Position numbers and translations under genes: made by a program. Below, one piece after another: positions 13,034-25,241 of a stretch of 64,000 nt of DNA; position 1 is the stretch's first letter; each line of letters begins with the position of its first letter. The notes below the pieces were generated by a model. The model ran no database searches. It was not told where the DNA came from and was given only the letters and a program-made list of their open reading frames with translations. Source of the stretch: Terana coerulea (lineage: Eukaryota; Basidiomycota; Agaricomycetes; Polyporales; Phanerochaetaceae); NCBI GenBank assembly GCA_024811115.1, contig JAKOGH010000005.1, positions 434,001 to 498,000 on the forward strand. The letters run 5' to 3'.

Positions 13034-13727
13034 ATGTCTACCATATCGGAATGTAACCGCTGTACAAATGAAATGCCTTCAATATCCTGACTTTGATAAT
13101 TGTTGCATTATAATGCCCATGATACACTGAAGAAGGCAAAATCAACTACAGTTGAGTCACAAACAGGATCATATTGCGGATGTGACTGCGTCAGTATTTG
13201 AGTGCACAAAGGTGCTGTATAGTACTGCACGGAAAATCTTTCTGGTGGTGTAGTATACGTAACGAACGAACGTGACGATTCTCAGGCTTCGGGCACACTA
13301 TCATACTACCCACACTCAGAGGCCTCGCTTACGGCCATGTCGGACTCTCTGCGGAGTTGTCTGAATCACCAAACTAGTCCCTTCTGCTTTCCGTGTTGGA
13401 CACAAACCTCAGCCGGGGTACTGAAGGTGGGGCGAGAACATGGAGGTAAAGGCCAGACCAGCTGCATCCAGATTTGGCAGGCAGAGGCTTTGGAAAACAA
13501 ATACGACCAAACAGACTGAGCAGTCAAGGGTACCCGGTAGCTAGTCACGGTTCCTATCTTACGGAGCTCTGTAGGAGACGTGTGCCAGTTTCGCTCTGTA
13601 TCGCGAGCTTGCATGCGAAGATACGTAATGGCTTTCAACGTCCAAGTATCAGATTCGTTGATTCACATTTTATACACTCTACGGTAACTTTTGGAATGAG
13701 TGGGGGTATAGCATTGCTTCACCGGAG
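13034..13727. other. Convergent intergenic stretch carrying a dispersed repeat
   Basis: 694 nt between the stops of LEU2 and the M28 peptidase gene. Apart from the repeat copy at 13440-13525 (separate entry), I see no gene. Confidence 0.55.
13440..13525 (+). repeat. Dispersed repeat, copy A
   Basis: The stretch containing GCATCCAGATTTGGCAGGCA and GCTTTGG, followed by CCAAACAG, closely matches the reverse complement of 25763-25851. Both copies can be translated in a matching frame (ASRFGRQRLWK here, ASGFGRQKLWD there). This suggests remnants of one transposon or decayed gene family; the family is unknown to me. Confidence 0.55.
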
Positions 13728-16700
13728 TCATTCAGTGCCGTACCTAGGGGTGATGAGGTCCGCCAAGTCATCAAGTAGATGCTTAACACGGTAAATTTCG
13801 TGCTGCGCCAGTGTGGTATTCTTCTCGTATACCAGGGCATCATATATTGATGGAAAGGGTGTGGCACCATAGCCTACATGATGATCGTTAGAACCTGGCA
13901 CCGCGTTGAACAGGCACTCAACATACCTAGCCATTTGCCAGGGGCGCAATGATAAGATGCTTGTACCACTCTCGTTCCTTGATTCCTTCGCCGTGCAAGA
14001 AGCCTTTTCAAAAGCGACGAGCTTGCTGTTCGCATGCTGCACACGCTTGGCGGCTTTGATGAACTCCTTGACCGGGTCCTTCTTCCCCAAGATGTGTCGC
14101 AGTACACGCTTGACCCACCGCCAAATGGGCGACTCCGCGTGGTGGCATGCTGCGACCTTTGGGAGCTTGTCGAGCAGCTTCCTGAAGTGCTTCTCCGCGG
14201 CGACCTTCTCCTGATCCAGTTTCCGGCTCGCTTTCCGCAGCCTCTGGAAGGAACGGCGTAGAGGGTGGAAGTCCACGGTTTCCTTGATAGACACGTCTGC
14301 GTCGTCGAGGACGCTAGCATTACCTCATCAGCTCTGAATGGAGATCACTGCTCGGGGAAGCTTACAACTCAAGGTAGTCATCAAGCTCGATGGCGTACCG
14401 CGTGGTGTTGAGAGGAAGGATGATGCCATCCGCCAGGCGCAAGGCCACAAGCCCAAGGTGTTGCGCCACAGCGACCTGTATAGAACATGAGCGTCGGTAT
14501 CAGGAGCTACTCGGAGAAACGGCAACACACGTGACGATGGAACCCGGGGTCAGCATACAACTCCTGCCATCGCTGCGAATCATAAATCGAGTGGTAGTGG
14601 TATGGCGCATCAGTCGGAGTGACGGTGAAAGTCTGATCCATGCTAGCAATCTGTTGAGCAGAGTGAGATGTGCGCGCCTTGAAAAAACAGGCCGCATAAT
14701 TCACGTACACCGAGTCGCTGCAAGAACGACGTAAAGTCGCTCCCGGAACCGAGTGGCCAAACTTCCGGCAGCTTAGCACGTACAGAGGAGCGCATAGCAA
14801 GGAAGTCAGGGTCCGCTGCACCACTGAAGGGCCCTTGGTCTTGACGAGCGTCCCAAAGAGTACGGTTGGCATCGGTGGGGTGCGGGACGTCCAGAGCGGA
14901 TCGGTGGATGATACTTGCCAGAGATGCGGAACCGGCAGGGTTCCAATTTGAACCCTGAGACGGAAACATCTTGCGGCAAACGGTAATAATCTGTGCTGCG
15001 CCGACATGAGATAGTAGCTACTCACCAAGGTTGATGTAGGCAACGACATTCTCGGAGATCCACTCTGCAAAATCCTCCGAGTATTCGGTGCTTCCAACGA
15101 GACCATACTGCGCAATGGTTTAACAGGTTTAGAAAGTATTGATGACTCGACGTACCTCTTCAGCATCCCAGCTGGCAATAACGATGTTTCGTAGTGGTTT
15201 CCAGCCGCTCCTGAGCAACGTACCAAACCCTTTAATAACCTCGTGCAGCGATACTGTACCGGAAGTGGGGTCGGCAGCGCCCTGCACCCAGGCTACATTC
15301 GCATAAATAGTTAAGGTTCATTAAGTCGGGACAATATGATTGCCACACTGACCGTCGCGATGGCATCCAATGAGAAGGGTTTCATTCTTGATGTGGCCGG
15401 GAATAGCAGCCATGGAGTTCCATATGGGCATTACATGGTTGTCAACTATGCGTGAGGTAAGTTTACAGCACAAACCACATGAAAGCGGTTGGCTTACCGT
15501 GGTTGACCAGTCGGATGGTAGCCGTACTGGCTTGGCCGGTCAAAGCGCGCCCGTCATGGTGATCTGAAAGTTCCGCAAGCAATCTCTGTGCATTCGCCCA
15601 TGAGATAGGAAGACTTGGGATCTTTGGGATATTGCCGGGCGATTCCACGCGGGTGGCGTTCTCGTAAGCCAGGGTACCCAGGCGTTGTTGGGTCACCTGT
15701 TGGTGGGCGGGCGATTAACAACAAAATGTAGATATCTGGAACTATCACCTACCGGGATAGAAGGAAAGAAGTTGGACAGATCCCCGCTCTACAGACGTCG
15801 GATTGCGAGCTGGTCCTTCTGGATAAGGGGCATAACCATTGTCAACGGTCACAGATCCGTCGTCCCTAGGATCTGTATAAATCAAGACACCAACTGCACC
15901 AAGCCTTTGGGCAAGTTCGACCTGTAAAACACCTCGATATTGCGATATGAACGCTAAGGTGAAGGATGCTCACTTTCAGCCCGCGGAAAATCCCACCATA
16001 GCGAGTGAGTACGATCTTGCCCGTGAAGTTCGCGCCTTTCGCGACGAGGCCATCATAGTCCTCCTTGCGTCCGTAATTTGCATATATCAGCTGGCCCGTG
16101 ACGTCGCCGTCCGCGCTCAGCCCGTGGAAAGTGGGCACGGCGTCCCTGTACTTGGCAGCGTCCGGATCGCCTGGGTCGCCGTCTTCCACAAGGTCCGCGT
16201 CCCACACCGGCTCTCCGTCCTCGCCAAGTATCTGCAGGCTGCGGTCGAGCGGAGTGTTCATGATTGGATAGTAGACGTCAATCCAGGCCGACGGCGAAGT
16301 GAGCTTGTTGATGTTTAGCGTTGCCTTGCGCGAAGCGGTAGTGCCAGAGGGGAAGATAGGTGCTTCGTTGGGAGTAGAAATACCGAACTGGTCCTGGAAC
16401 AGCTTGAGCATGACTTGGGCGTCCTCAAAGTCCTCCTTGGAGGACGCAAGGTGAGGATGCGTTGCGTACTCCCTGGATGCTGCTAAAGCACTGGCTGGGT
16501 CTGGGACGGATCTTTGAATACGTTATTCTTTAGTTGGAGTCTGGGCAAATTGGGTTCAAATTGGGCACATACAGGTAAAGCTTCTCCACTTTGTCGGCAG
16601 TGAGAGCCTGACGACCAGCCCGGAGAGCACTGTGAGCCCAGGTAATTTCCTCAGGGCTGGCAGACTCCGATGTTCCATTCCAGATAGTCCAAGTGCATAC

Positions 16701-16820
16701 TGCCAGAATGCAAAGAGTGATCCAGCGTGCCTTGCTATGCGCTTTACGAGCGGGAGGGGTATAGGCCTGCGCAGGCTGCTCCTCGAGAGTCTTCAGGTCG
16801 ATACCGGCCTTGACGTCCAT
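13728..16820 (-). CDS. M28 zinc metallopeptidase, transferrin-receptor/GCPII-like (Vps70-type)
   Basis: A type II membrane peptidase of the glutamate carboxypeptidase II family; fungal members such as Vps70 act in the vacuolar/endosomal system. The short cytoplasmic N terminus is followed by a membrane helix, ARWITLCILAVCTWTIW. Next come a PA-domain segment (GQLIYANYGRKEDYDGLV, KIVLTRYGGIFRGLK) and the catalytic domain: GCHRDAW and GAADPTSGT give the first His and the bridging Asp, SWDAEEYGLVGS gives the catalytic Glu, and DAPYHYHSIYDS gives the late His. The C-terminal dimerisation domain ends LLDDLADLITPR. All about ten introns can be spliced in frame, including 14690-region GTACGT...CAACAG. 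I start at MDVKAGIDLKTLEEQP; in-frame ATGs at 16919 and 16934 would add up to 38 residues. It diverges from PEX14. Confidence 0.88.
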
Positions 16821-17044
16821 GGTGATGGTCGTTTGAAGAGGGGCACCCTCCGACGTGGGTTTTATGGTACGAAAGTAGTCCAGACTTTCGCGCCCAAGGA
16901 GAGTTGCATATGCCGACATTGATGGGAGGATCATTCAGAGCTGTAGTCGCGTTTCTGGAGCTCAAAGTTCGTCATTGCTCTGGCTGCTCTCGCCGTGCCG
17001 AGCGCTTTAGTCATCGACCGGGTAACACTTTCCGCTCAACCACC

Positions 17045-18446
17045 ATGTCAGACGATACGTCCCCGCCATCACCTGAAGCGACACTGGAGGCACCAAGTGC
17101 AACCCAGGAACAGCCTACCACTACTGCGCCTGCTGAAAACAGGGCGGATCTCCTGCAGCGAGCGAGGGCGTTCTTGACTTCGCCGCAGGTCCAGCACGAG
17201 GACATTGCTGCTAAACGCCGATTTCTGACGGAGAAAGGTCTCAATGATGCAGAAATCGAGGGGCTGCTGCGGGAAACGGTGAGTCCGTATGTCTCTTTCG
17301 CATGGAGCGTCGGGAATGACTGTGCCCGTTGTCTGAAGCCGCAGCAGGCACCCTTGATCCCACCGCGGACATATCCCCAACCTCCTCCATCCAACCTGCC
17401 GACTCTCCTCGTTGGCATACTCCGGATTGCAACATGGGTTGCGGGAGGCTCCGTTGGATTACTTATGCTCTACTTCGTAGGTTTCCGTACGTTGTCCGAT
17501 AGTAGCCGCGTCCACCAACCTCTTGGTGTTGTCAGAGGTTTATTTACCCTCGAATTGCACAATCATTCCATGCCCGACACTCGCTGAGGACACACCAGAA
17601 AGGATTACTCAGTAGGCTTGCGTCGTCCTTGGAGGACCTCAAGGCGGCGCAGAAAGACGCATTTGCTGTGCTACCGCAACCACCGGCGTACGCTGTAGAC
17701 CCAAAGTACAAGGACTGTAGGTCGTTGGACCATATTGCTACGGTCGCAGGAACGTCAAGAGATATACCTCACGTACCGCTGTTGCGGTACGCCATAGAGG
17801 AGCTGAAGGCGCAGAAGCAGTCTCCGACGACGGAGGCCGTATTTGATTTACTCGGTAGCAAGTTTACATGGATTCAGGCCGACGAAGACGCGAAGTTCGA
17901 GGTCAGCAAATTTGGCGCGTATCATAAATTCCTCTCGGTTTTAACACTCGCATAGGCTCAGCTATGGGAGACATTGTCTTCTTCAACGCTATTTGGCCAA
18001 ACAGCGAACGGTGAAGAGACTGTTTGGTTCTTCAACCCACCGTCTCCACCGGCCCCTACCCCTCTAGCGTCCTCTCTGTCGGCCCTCCACAGCGCGCTTC
18101 CAGAGCCCAGGACGCAGATAGGCACAATGCAGAAGACGCATGATGTGCTGACGGACTTCACAGGCTACATTGCGTCGCAGACGTACGTCCTCCCACTGGG
18201 GCGAGCGTCGGCGCTTGGGATGCACACGCAAACGACGCTTTCCCCCGAGGAGGAAGAAATCCGTCGCGAGATCAGGGCTTTGAAGGGGCTCATGCTCAAT
18301 CGGTGTGTCCCGTTTTGTTTCTTCTCCGCGGTAAGACTTTTTTTCTGACGACCCGCGTTCGTTCCAGCCGTTCGTTCTTACCGCCTCGGACGCTGTCTAC
18401 TCCTAGTGTAGATGGCCCGAAGTCGTCAATATCAACGCACGGATGA
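17045..18446 (+). CDS. PEX14: Peroxisomal membrane docking protein PEX14
   Basis: PEX14 with PEX13 forms the docking and translocation pore for PEX5-bound cargo at the peroxisome. The N-terminal Pex14 domain is clear: NRADLLQRARAFLTSPQV, then AAKRRFLTEKGLNDAEIEGL, with the aromatic and basic pattern that binds PEX5 WxxxF motifs. A Pro-rich segment precedes a hydrophobic span, ILRIATWVAGGSVGLLMLYF. After an intron come RFIYPRIAQSFHARHSLRTH and a coiled coil around LASSLEDLKAAQKDAFAVL. The Ser/Pro-rich tail ends PKSSISTHG. Exons: 17045-17278, then from 17339 (or 17345), with further introns after LLMLYF, after KFE and after LMLNR. All phases agree. Confidence 0.9.
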
Positions 18447-19020
18447 CATATACATGTCGTGAATATATTTTGCCAAGGATGTCTCTGGTTAACGCGTTAC
18501 ACCTCCTACGCTGATTTGCTACTGCGCGGAAACAAAACCGCAGCCACTGGTGAGACATTTTCATCTTTCACACACGCAGGCATGCAGAGCCATGCGCTGT
18601 TATTAGCTATAGTTGTGCATCAGTGAACACCGTTGACCGAATGGAAATGTATACGCCCGGCGACTTCGATGCTGCGCTGGTGTCGTAGCGGTGTAGCTTG
18701 TTGCACACCGCGATAGCGTTGTCAAGGCCTGCCGTTGCGAACTGGGCATCCAGTTCTGCATTGGTACGGGCAGATGACCCCGATGGAAATGTGATTTTTG
18801 CGCGCACAGCACTACAACCCTCTCTGTTGCCGTCGGCGGCAATTACAGCGTCCTACGCCCGAAGTGCCGTACGCGACCTGGTGGTACACGAAGCAGTATG
18901 TAGTAGATCCATGCAAATAGTACTTCTACAGAGTCCGAGATAAATTAGCAATGAGCGAAGGCGGCCCGAAAGCGCATGGCTGGAAGTACGATAGGACAAA
19001 GGCGAATGGATCATCAGGTG
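18447..19020. other. Convergent intergenic stretch
   Basis: 574 nt between PEX14 and the membrane-protein gene. A minus-strand frame at 18603-18865 reads like coding sequence but lacks a credible start, so it is not called. Confidence 0.5.
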
Positions 19021-19810
19021 TCATGGAGCAGGGGTGAAAGGATTTGGTGGAGGTTCTGTTGGCGGTGTCGCCGGCAACGCAGCAGTCGATGGGTTTTCGT
19101 CCACGACGACCTCGTACGCAGGCGCGTGCTGGTAGGGCGGCGGTGGCGGCTTCCGAGGGCGTATCCGTGCCTGCGCGACCCTCCGCTCGATGTCCTCCCT
19201 TTCCCTCTCCTGCATCTCTCGCTCAATGTAATGCCGGTCGAGCATCGTGCGTATGCGGTCCCGCTCAGGCATGCGCCGCCAGCTATACACGCAGCGTCCG
19301 AGAGCAAAGAGTACGAACAGGCCAAAGAGGCCGCCTAGCACTCCGAAGACAATGCCGACGATGAGCCGACCGCGGCTGGCGCTGCTCCGGTGATGTGAGG
19401 GGGCATTGGGGTGTGCGGGCGGTTGCTGCTGGTTCGGCGGGGTCTCGGGCGACGGCAGGAAGGTGGGGTGGGGCTGGTGGTGGAACGGCGTGCTGGTGAA
19501 AGTGAACTGGGTCCGGGAGTGGTCGCGTGTGCTTGCTTCATGGGTTGGGCTGTGAATAGAGCTGGAGCGAGTCGACGCTGGCATGCTGGAGGCAGAGTCT
19601 GTCGCTGCTGGAGCCGCATCGCCGGCGTTGGCTTTCGCAGTCGACACCCTCTGCACATGGGAGGTACTAGAGCTCTCGCTTTCTGCTGCCCAGACAAATC
19701 TATCGCTTGACAATTTTCGTTAGTTTGATCCAACATGCCCAGAACCAGATCTCTACCACTCACCTCACGAACAGACAGAGCACCCCGACGACCAGAGGCC
19801 TGGCACGCAT
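19021..19810 (-). CDS. Single-pass membrane protein with signal peptide
   Basis: No family recognised. Exon 1 (19810-19764) encodes a signal peptide, MRARPLVVGVLCLFV; exon 2 (19705-19021) follows a 58-nt intron. The extracellular part (about 110 residues) is rich in Ser, Thr, Pro and His, as in O-mannosylated fungal surface sensors. One membrane helix, LIVGIVFGVLGGLFGLFVLF, is followed by a basic stop-transfer and a charged cytoplasmic helix (MLDRHYIEREMQEREREDI) and a Pro-rich tail with KPPPPPYQHAP. The architecture resembles Mid2/Wsc-like or SKG6-like proteins; a sensing role is inference only. Confidence 0.65.
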
Positions 19811-21178
19811 TGTCGGGCAATGCAGACAGCGAAGAGAGAGGTGAGGACTGCGCTACTGCCTGTAGATATGCAGGTCGTGCAGGTCCTGGCGCATCATGCA
19901 CAAGATGTGGAGATGTGGGCCTCCAGTGAGAAGTGTGCGATAGAATTGGCGGACGGGCAGGATATGCCCGTCGGCGCTTCTGCATTTCACGACTTTCTCA
20001 GATGCGACTGCGCCCGGTCCGTCATTGCCACTTGATCGCGGCGTCGGTGATCAGAACGCCGGAAGACGCCGAAGAGCATTGCGAGCAGATTCCATTCATC
20101 ATGAGCAGTGTACAGGAGATTGGTTGGCGATACTGGGCTCAATAATATACTGCATGACAGACCCGAAATGCTGGTACAAGGTCCTTTATTCATTGGCGTA
20201 CCGAAAGCTTCGATTTGCAAGGCACAAGAGAGTGTTGAATATTCACAGCAACCTTCATTGAAAGCGGCTGTTCTGTCCAGTTCGTGGTCAGGCTGGGATT
20301 GCATACGGGGTTTCTCCAGGACTAGTCAATTGCCTATGTACGCCTGCAGTACCAATAAAGTTAGATGAGCCTCTTTTGCGCTCCTACATTCCCAGTGCAG
20401 GAGGACTCCATCCCACGAAGTGCTCCAATGCGCTCCCATACGCTACAGCGGCCAGCCAATGAAGTAATCATTGGCTGGCCACCGTAACAATAAAAAATAA
20501 AAGTACCGGCGCGCCCAAGGCGAATACGACATGTCACGGCCCGTTGGAAACATTGTGAGGATCCCGACATCGTGGACAGCGACACACTGCGGTCTACCCA
20601 GCAAATAATCGCTTGCCGCCATTTTCTGGACAGCCAATCTTCCAAGAGGCGCGACACTGCGTATCGACCGTATTGATGTCCAACGCGGGTCCTCGCCAGC
20701 AATGGAGCTGTGTATGCTACACATGGCAAACGCTGGCTTTGCGTGCACGAGCTGTCGGCCATTGAGGGACGCGCAGCGAAACCACCTGGAAGGGTGTATT
20801 GATTCTGACCGCTCCGCTCTTCAGCGGTGTTACGTGTTACTCGCGCTACGGATATAAAATGGACGGTGAGTTTCAAGGAGACGAAAGGCGAGTATAACTT
20901 ACAAAACTTAAACTGTCTTCGCTTCTGACACATCTTCATGCTGGTACATATGATTGCAATGAAGAGTGAGCAAGTCAGAGCAGGCCGTGCTTGACAAGCA
21001 CATGAGCTGAGTCAGCGGCCTTACTAGGCGCTCCCGTGAGCCCGGATGAATTGCGTGACCCGACGCGGTCCTCCGGTAGAATATCTCATACAAATACCCA
21101 TGGCTCTAATTTCCTACTCTGCTTGTCATACAGCCCCTCCACACCCCTCGTCTCGTCCCCCACGGCGGTTCACACAAC
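19811..21178. other. Intergenic stretch between divergent genes, with a perfect hairpin
   Basis: 1.37 kb upstream of both the membrane-protein gene and RIB1. Several open frames exist (the longest on the minus strand at 20361-20939) but none looks coding. It contains the hairpin at 20450-20480. Confidence 0.5.
20450..20480. repeat. Perfect inverted repeat, 13-bp arms and 5-nt loop
   Basis: Left arm GGCCAGCCAATGA, loop AGTAA, right arm TCATTGGCTGGCC, with no mismatch. Each arm contains a CCAAT pentamer, so the palindrome presents two CCAAT boxes in opposite orientation. It lies about 700 nt upstream of RIB1. It could be a CCAAT-factor site, a cruciform or a small mobile-element relic. Confidence 0.7.
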
Positions 21179-22692
21179 ATGCCTGTCCACCACGACCTAG
21201 AAGGCATCGACGCCCGCATGTCCGACCTCGCTCTCCTGGACTTCCTCACTTCTCCGGACCTTCCCGTCGCAAAGCATGGGCTCAAGCGGCGGGATGCCGA
21301 CCTGGACCCCCTCATGCTGGCCGCGGTATACTCGTCAGGTCCGCAAGTCACCCGTAACCATTATGCGCACGACTTTTTCCCTGCTGTGGGGGACCCGCGC
21401 GCCGAGGGTGCGTACGACTGGACCAAATGGCAGCCGGAGACTTCCAAGTCTATTGGACAGCGTCGGCCACGGCTGAAATATGTGAGCCGACAAGAGCCAC
21501 GCACTCAGCGACTGAGAAAGCAGGGCATTCAGCCAGACGAGGTGGAAGCGGGCGAGGTGTGTACTATTCTACCGCTGGGAAACTTCGTCAATTAATCCTG
21601 CTTCAGGACCTACCAGGGGCAGCACAACCCGTAGGAACGCCGGATAGGTCTACATCGTCGTCTTCGTTGATATCCTCTGCTTCATCGTCAGCAGCGTCGT
21701 CCGTGGGCTCACCGACTGGCCCCCTCCACGTGAAATGCATGGCTAGGACTCGGGTACCCACCCCTCATGGACCAGTTTTCCTTCATCTATACCATAATAA
21801 CCATGACTCCAAAGAGCACCTCGCATTGGTTGTCGACCCTGCCCAGTTTTCCGATTCGTCCTATGCTCCTTCAATACGCAGTCAGTCATTAGATGCTGTA
21901 TGGAGTGACACCGAAACCGAAATGGACCGCATTACTCGTGGGGCCTACGTTGGTCGGTTGTCGAAGACGAGCCAAATACCCTCTACTCCGTCCGAAGCAC
22001 AGGATGTCATCACTACGGACTCAATACCGTCGCCTCTCATACGCATTCATTCGGAGTGCTTCACTGGAGAGACCATCGGCAGCATGCGATGCGACTGCGG
22101 CGAGCAATTAGACGAAGCTATCCGTCAAATCTCGCAGCCCATCACCCTTCCCTCAACCCCTTCCTCCCAAGCACCCACCACCATTCCAGGACGGGGCGCT
22201 GTCGTCTACCTCCGCCAGGAAGGCCGTGGTATCGGCCTCCTCTCAAAAATCCGCGCGTACAACCTCCAGGACCTCGGGCACGACACCGTCACCGCCAACC
22301 TCATGCTCGGCCATAAAGCGGACGAGCGGGGATACGAGATCGCTGGTGCGATACTGCGCGACTTGGGCCTGGGGACGGAGACAGGCGAGGGTGTGCGGGT
22401 ATTGACGAATAACCCGGACAAGATGGAGGCGTTGACGAAGGAGGGTATTCGCCTGGTAGAACGGGTTCCCATGGTCCCGAGGAGCTGGGTATGCCGACAG
22501 TCCGACGCCGTTCCGCACCAGCACGTCGACCGGCCTGCGGAAAGCGATCCTTGGTCAAAGAAGGGTGCGACGATGATTGGTGGGGGTGCAGTGTATGGTG
22601 AGGACCTGGATAAATACCTGCGGACGAAGGTTTTGCGCATGGGCCACATGCTGCCGTTGATCTCCTCGGGAGAAGAGGAAGACGAGTCGTAG
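21179..22692 (+). CDS. RIB1: GTP cyclohydrolase II (riboflavin synthesis)
   Basis: Opens the imidazole ring of GTP, the first committed step of riboflavin synthesis. Two exons, 21179-21556 and 21607-22692, join in frame across a 50-nt intron. The catalytic zinc site is SECFTGETIGSMRCDCGEQL with three Cys. YLRQEGRGIGLLSKIRAYNL is the GTP-binding and catalytic loop, followed by DTVTANLMLGHKADERGYEI and VRVLTNNPDKMEAL. The first 150 residues (MPVHHDLEGIDARMSDLALL onward) are a fungal extension without a recognised domain, and a Ser-rich insert precedes the core. The acidic end is GEEEDES. No frame error. Confidence 0.94.
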
Positions 22693-23049
22693 CATGTCTT
22701 TTTCTTGGGACAGCAGCATATATGTAATTATCTATTTCATGGTCCTTTCATAGGACTCAGTCTGGGGTACCATACTAGCACCTGTATTACAATAGTGACG
22801 GAACGTGTAGAGGCGCACTTGCGGACCATTTTGCTCATGACCACTTTGTGTGTTTTGTCCGCAGCCCTGCAGTTCATTTGTTCGGACAGATTTCGTCTGC
22901 ACTCTGACATGCGTCGCTGATGCCGAACCGGCAGGCTTCCAGCGCGCCAACGCCAACGTGAGCAGGCGAGGTGAGCCTGGAACCACTCTGCGGACGTCGC
23001 CCACCACCTCTCTTTCGAAGACCTCTTACAACCCCCAGTGCTATCCCCC
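22693..23049. other. Intergenic stretch between RIB1 and VPS17
   Basis: 357 nt serving as the RIB1 3' end and the VPS17 promoter. Nothing further recognised. Confidence 0.55.
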
Positions 23050-25241
23050 ATGAGCATGTTCGACCCTCTGAGCTCGACCTTTGGTGAAGAGCCGCCCCGC
23101 CATGGCCCACCACGCCACGAACGCCAAACACGCCGATACCCAATCTTCCTCGACCCTCTACGCCACGCCCTAACACTTCTCGACCACAAACACCCGATAC
23201 GGGTGGTTTGTATGGAAAGCAGCCTCGCGTGTATGGGCAGCCGGAGCCAGGGCTCATCTCTCCCACCGCTACTACTGGGTCCAATGGAACGAAATTTGAA
23301 AGGCCGGAGCCATACCTGAAGGTCAGAATAACTGGGTTGGACCGGAACAGGAGGGACATTCTTGTGAAGTTCGATGCTCAAGTACGTCTTTCGCGAACTG
23401 AATCGCAACAGTGCTCACAAAGCGCAACAGACGAACCTCAACAACTTCACGGGTACGACCTACCGCAACGTCTCGCGCTCGTACTTCGAGTTCCAGCAGT
23501 TCTACGAGGTCGTTCTCAACAACAATCCGCAGACGATTATCCCTGCGCTGCCGCTCGCGCAGACGTCTGCGCCGACGGACGAGGAGGACGACCGGCTCGT
23601 GCGGATTATGCTGCAGCGGTGGTTGACGCGGATATGCGAGGACCCGATCCTCGTGCAGGAGGAGGAGCTGCGGTCGTTCATCGAGAGCGACTTCGGGTAC
23701 CAGCCCACGCCCATCACGCGCAAGAAGACATCGTCCGGCTTCAGCCTCATTCGGCGCAACGTGCCCGACGAAGATGAGGAGCTGCAGCGGGCGCGCTTTG
23801 AGCTCACGAAGCTCGAGGGCCAGTTTTTCGAGGCGGCAAAGGCGATCGACAAGCTCTCCAAAGTGCGCAAATGTGAGTATGATGATCATTATTGTACTGG
23901 GTTATTTGTTGATTGACGTCACCGCGCAGCACTGGGTAACGTGAGGTCCGAAGTGGGAAACAAGCTTGTGAATGTCGCGACGACGGAGGCGCATCCGCCG
24001 CTCGGAAATGCCCTTCGGAAACTTGGGCGGACGTACCACAGTCTTGCAGATCTCGACCAAGCACAAGGCATCAGCGAATGTGTCATCATTGGTGACACGC
24101 TTGGCTACCAGGGCCTCCAACGCGCGGTCGGCGAAGGAGACGCTTCAGCAAAGAACCTCAGTCTTGGAGGAATATCAGGCCGCTGTGAAGACTGCTATAT
24201 CTAAGCGGCGGAACATTGAACGCCTCAAGGCGAGTCGCAACATCCCTGCTGATAAAGTCGACGAGGCTTTGGAGGACCTTCAAGAGGTATTTAATCCCAC
24301 TCCGTAGAAACTGTGGAAAATACTAACCTTGGGTCTTTCCAGGCTGAAAGATACGAACAGATCCTTGCGCGCCGTGCAGAGGGCATATCACAGAACTTGC
24401 ACCGCGCTATGACAAGACACAAGCGTCTCGTCGCGGAGGATGTCACTGCGGCACTCATCGAGCACGTGCGATCCTCTATCATGTATGAGCGACAACACCT
24501 GCGCGAGCTGGAGGCATTGCGACCCGATGTTCAGAACGCCGACAAGAAACACATTCCTACCAAACCTACGGTCGCACTGCGACCTAGCTTTGTCCCCCTT
24601 TGGAAGAGTTTTCCAAGGGTCCGATACCACCTCCTCTTGCCACGGCACCTATCACCAATGGCAGCCGCACACCGTCGGCACAACCACCTCTCCAGGGGCC
24701 CCTCTCAGCCCGCCCTGCTTCGCCAAGTCCTGCTCCCGTGCCCCAACGATACATGCCCACTCTTCCATCTTCTGTCGTGAACAGCCCTCTCCAGTCGCCT
24801 GGTGCTGGCCCGTCGTCCCCTGTTCTCTCTTCGGCGAAGACCCCATCGTTCGCCCCTTCACTCAGTGACGGGCCTCCTCTAGGCGGTCGGCTGGTCTCGG
24901 ACGGCACAAAGTCGATGTTCGTGCCGAAACGAGTGTCTTCCCCGCTGTCGCCGTCGCCCAGCGTCCCTGGGCCGCTCGGCAGACCGCCTGCACCGGCGGG
25001 CGTACATTCGCCCCTACACTCCAACGTGAGCTCGCCGCACCCGCTCGCCCAGTCGATGAGCTCGGCAGGAGTTACCTCTCCGCTACATGCGAACGGACCC
25101 ACGACAAACGGACGGGCTGAGGATCTTGATCCCTTGGGTATGACCAAGCCGTCGTTCATGAGTCAATCGGTGCGGGTGCAGCCGACACGGCCGCGTTTGG
25201 ATGCGCGAGAGGCGGCGAGCAAGCTGGCGAATATGTTCTGA
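23050..25241 (+). CDS. VPS17: Retromer sorting nexin VPS17 (PX-BAR)
   Basis: VPS17 pairs with VPS5 as the membrane-bending PX-BAR dimer of retromer, which recycles receptors from endosomes. Exons: 23050-23381, 23431-23872, 23930-24286 and 24343-25241. The PX domain spans YLKVRITGLDRNRRDILVKF, NVSRSYFEFQQFYEVVL and RLVRIMLQRWLTRI. The BAR region includes ELTKLEGQFFEAAKAIDKLS, GRTYHSLADLDQAQ, RRNIERLKASRNIPADKVDE and HRAMTRHKRLVAEDV. A Pro/Ser-rich tail ends ASKLANMF. Three single-base faults break the frame: a C4 run at 23095-23098 (one short), the G3 run at 24111-24113 (one extra) and the C5T3 run at about 24594-24600 (one short). The protein is collinear with the family throughout, so I treat it as an intact gene with consensus errors. 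Confidence 0.88.

Noticed and set aside
18603..18865. Minus-strand frame reading KITFPSGSSARTNAELDAQF and ending FTDAQL
   Set aside because: It looks somewhat protein-like and has an acceptor-like TAG upstream, but no start exon with a proper donor could be found.
20361..20939. 192-codon minus-strand open frame
   Set aside because: No domain or splice context, translation is irregular, and it overlaps the hairpin at 20450-20480.
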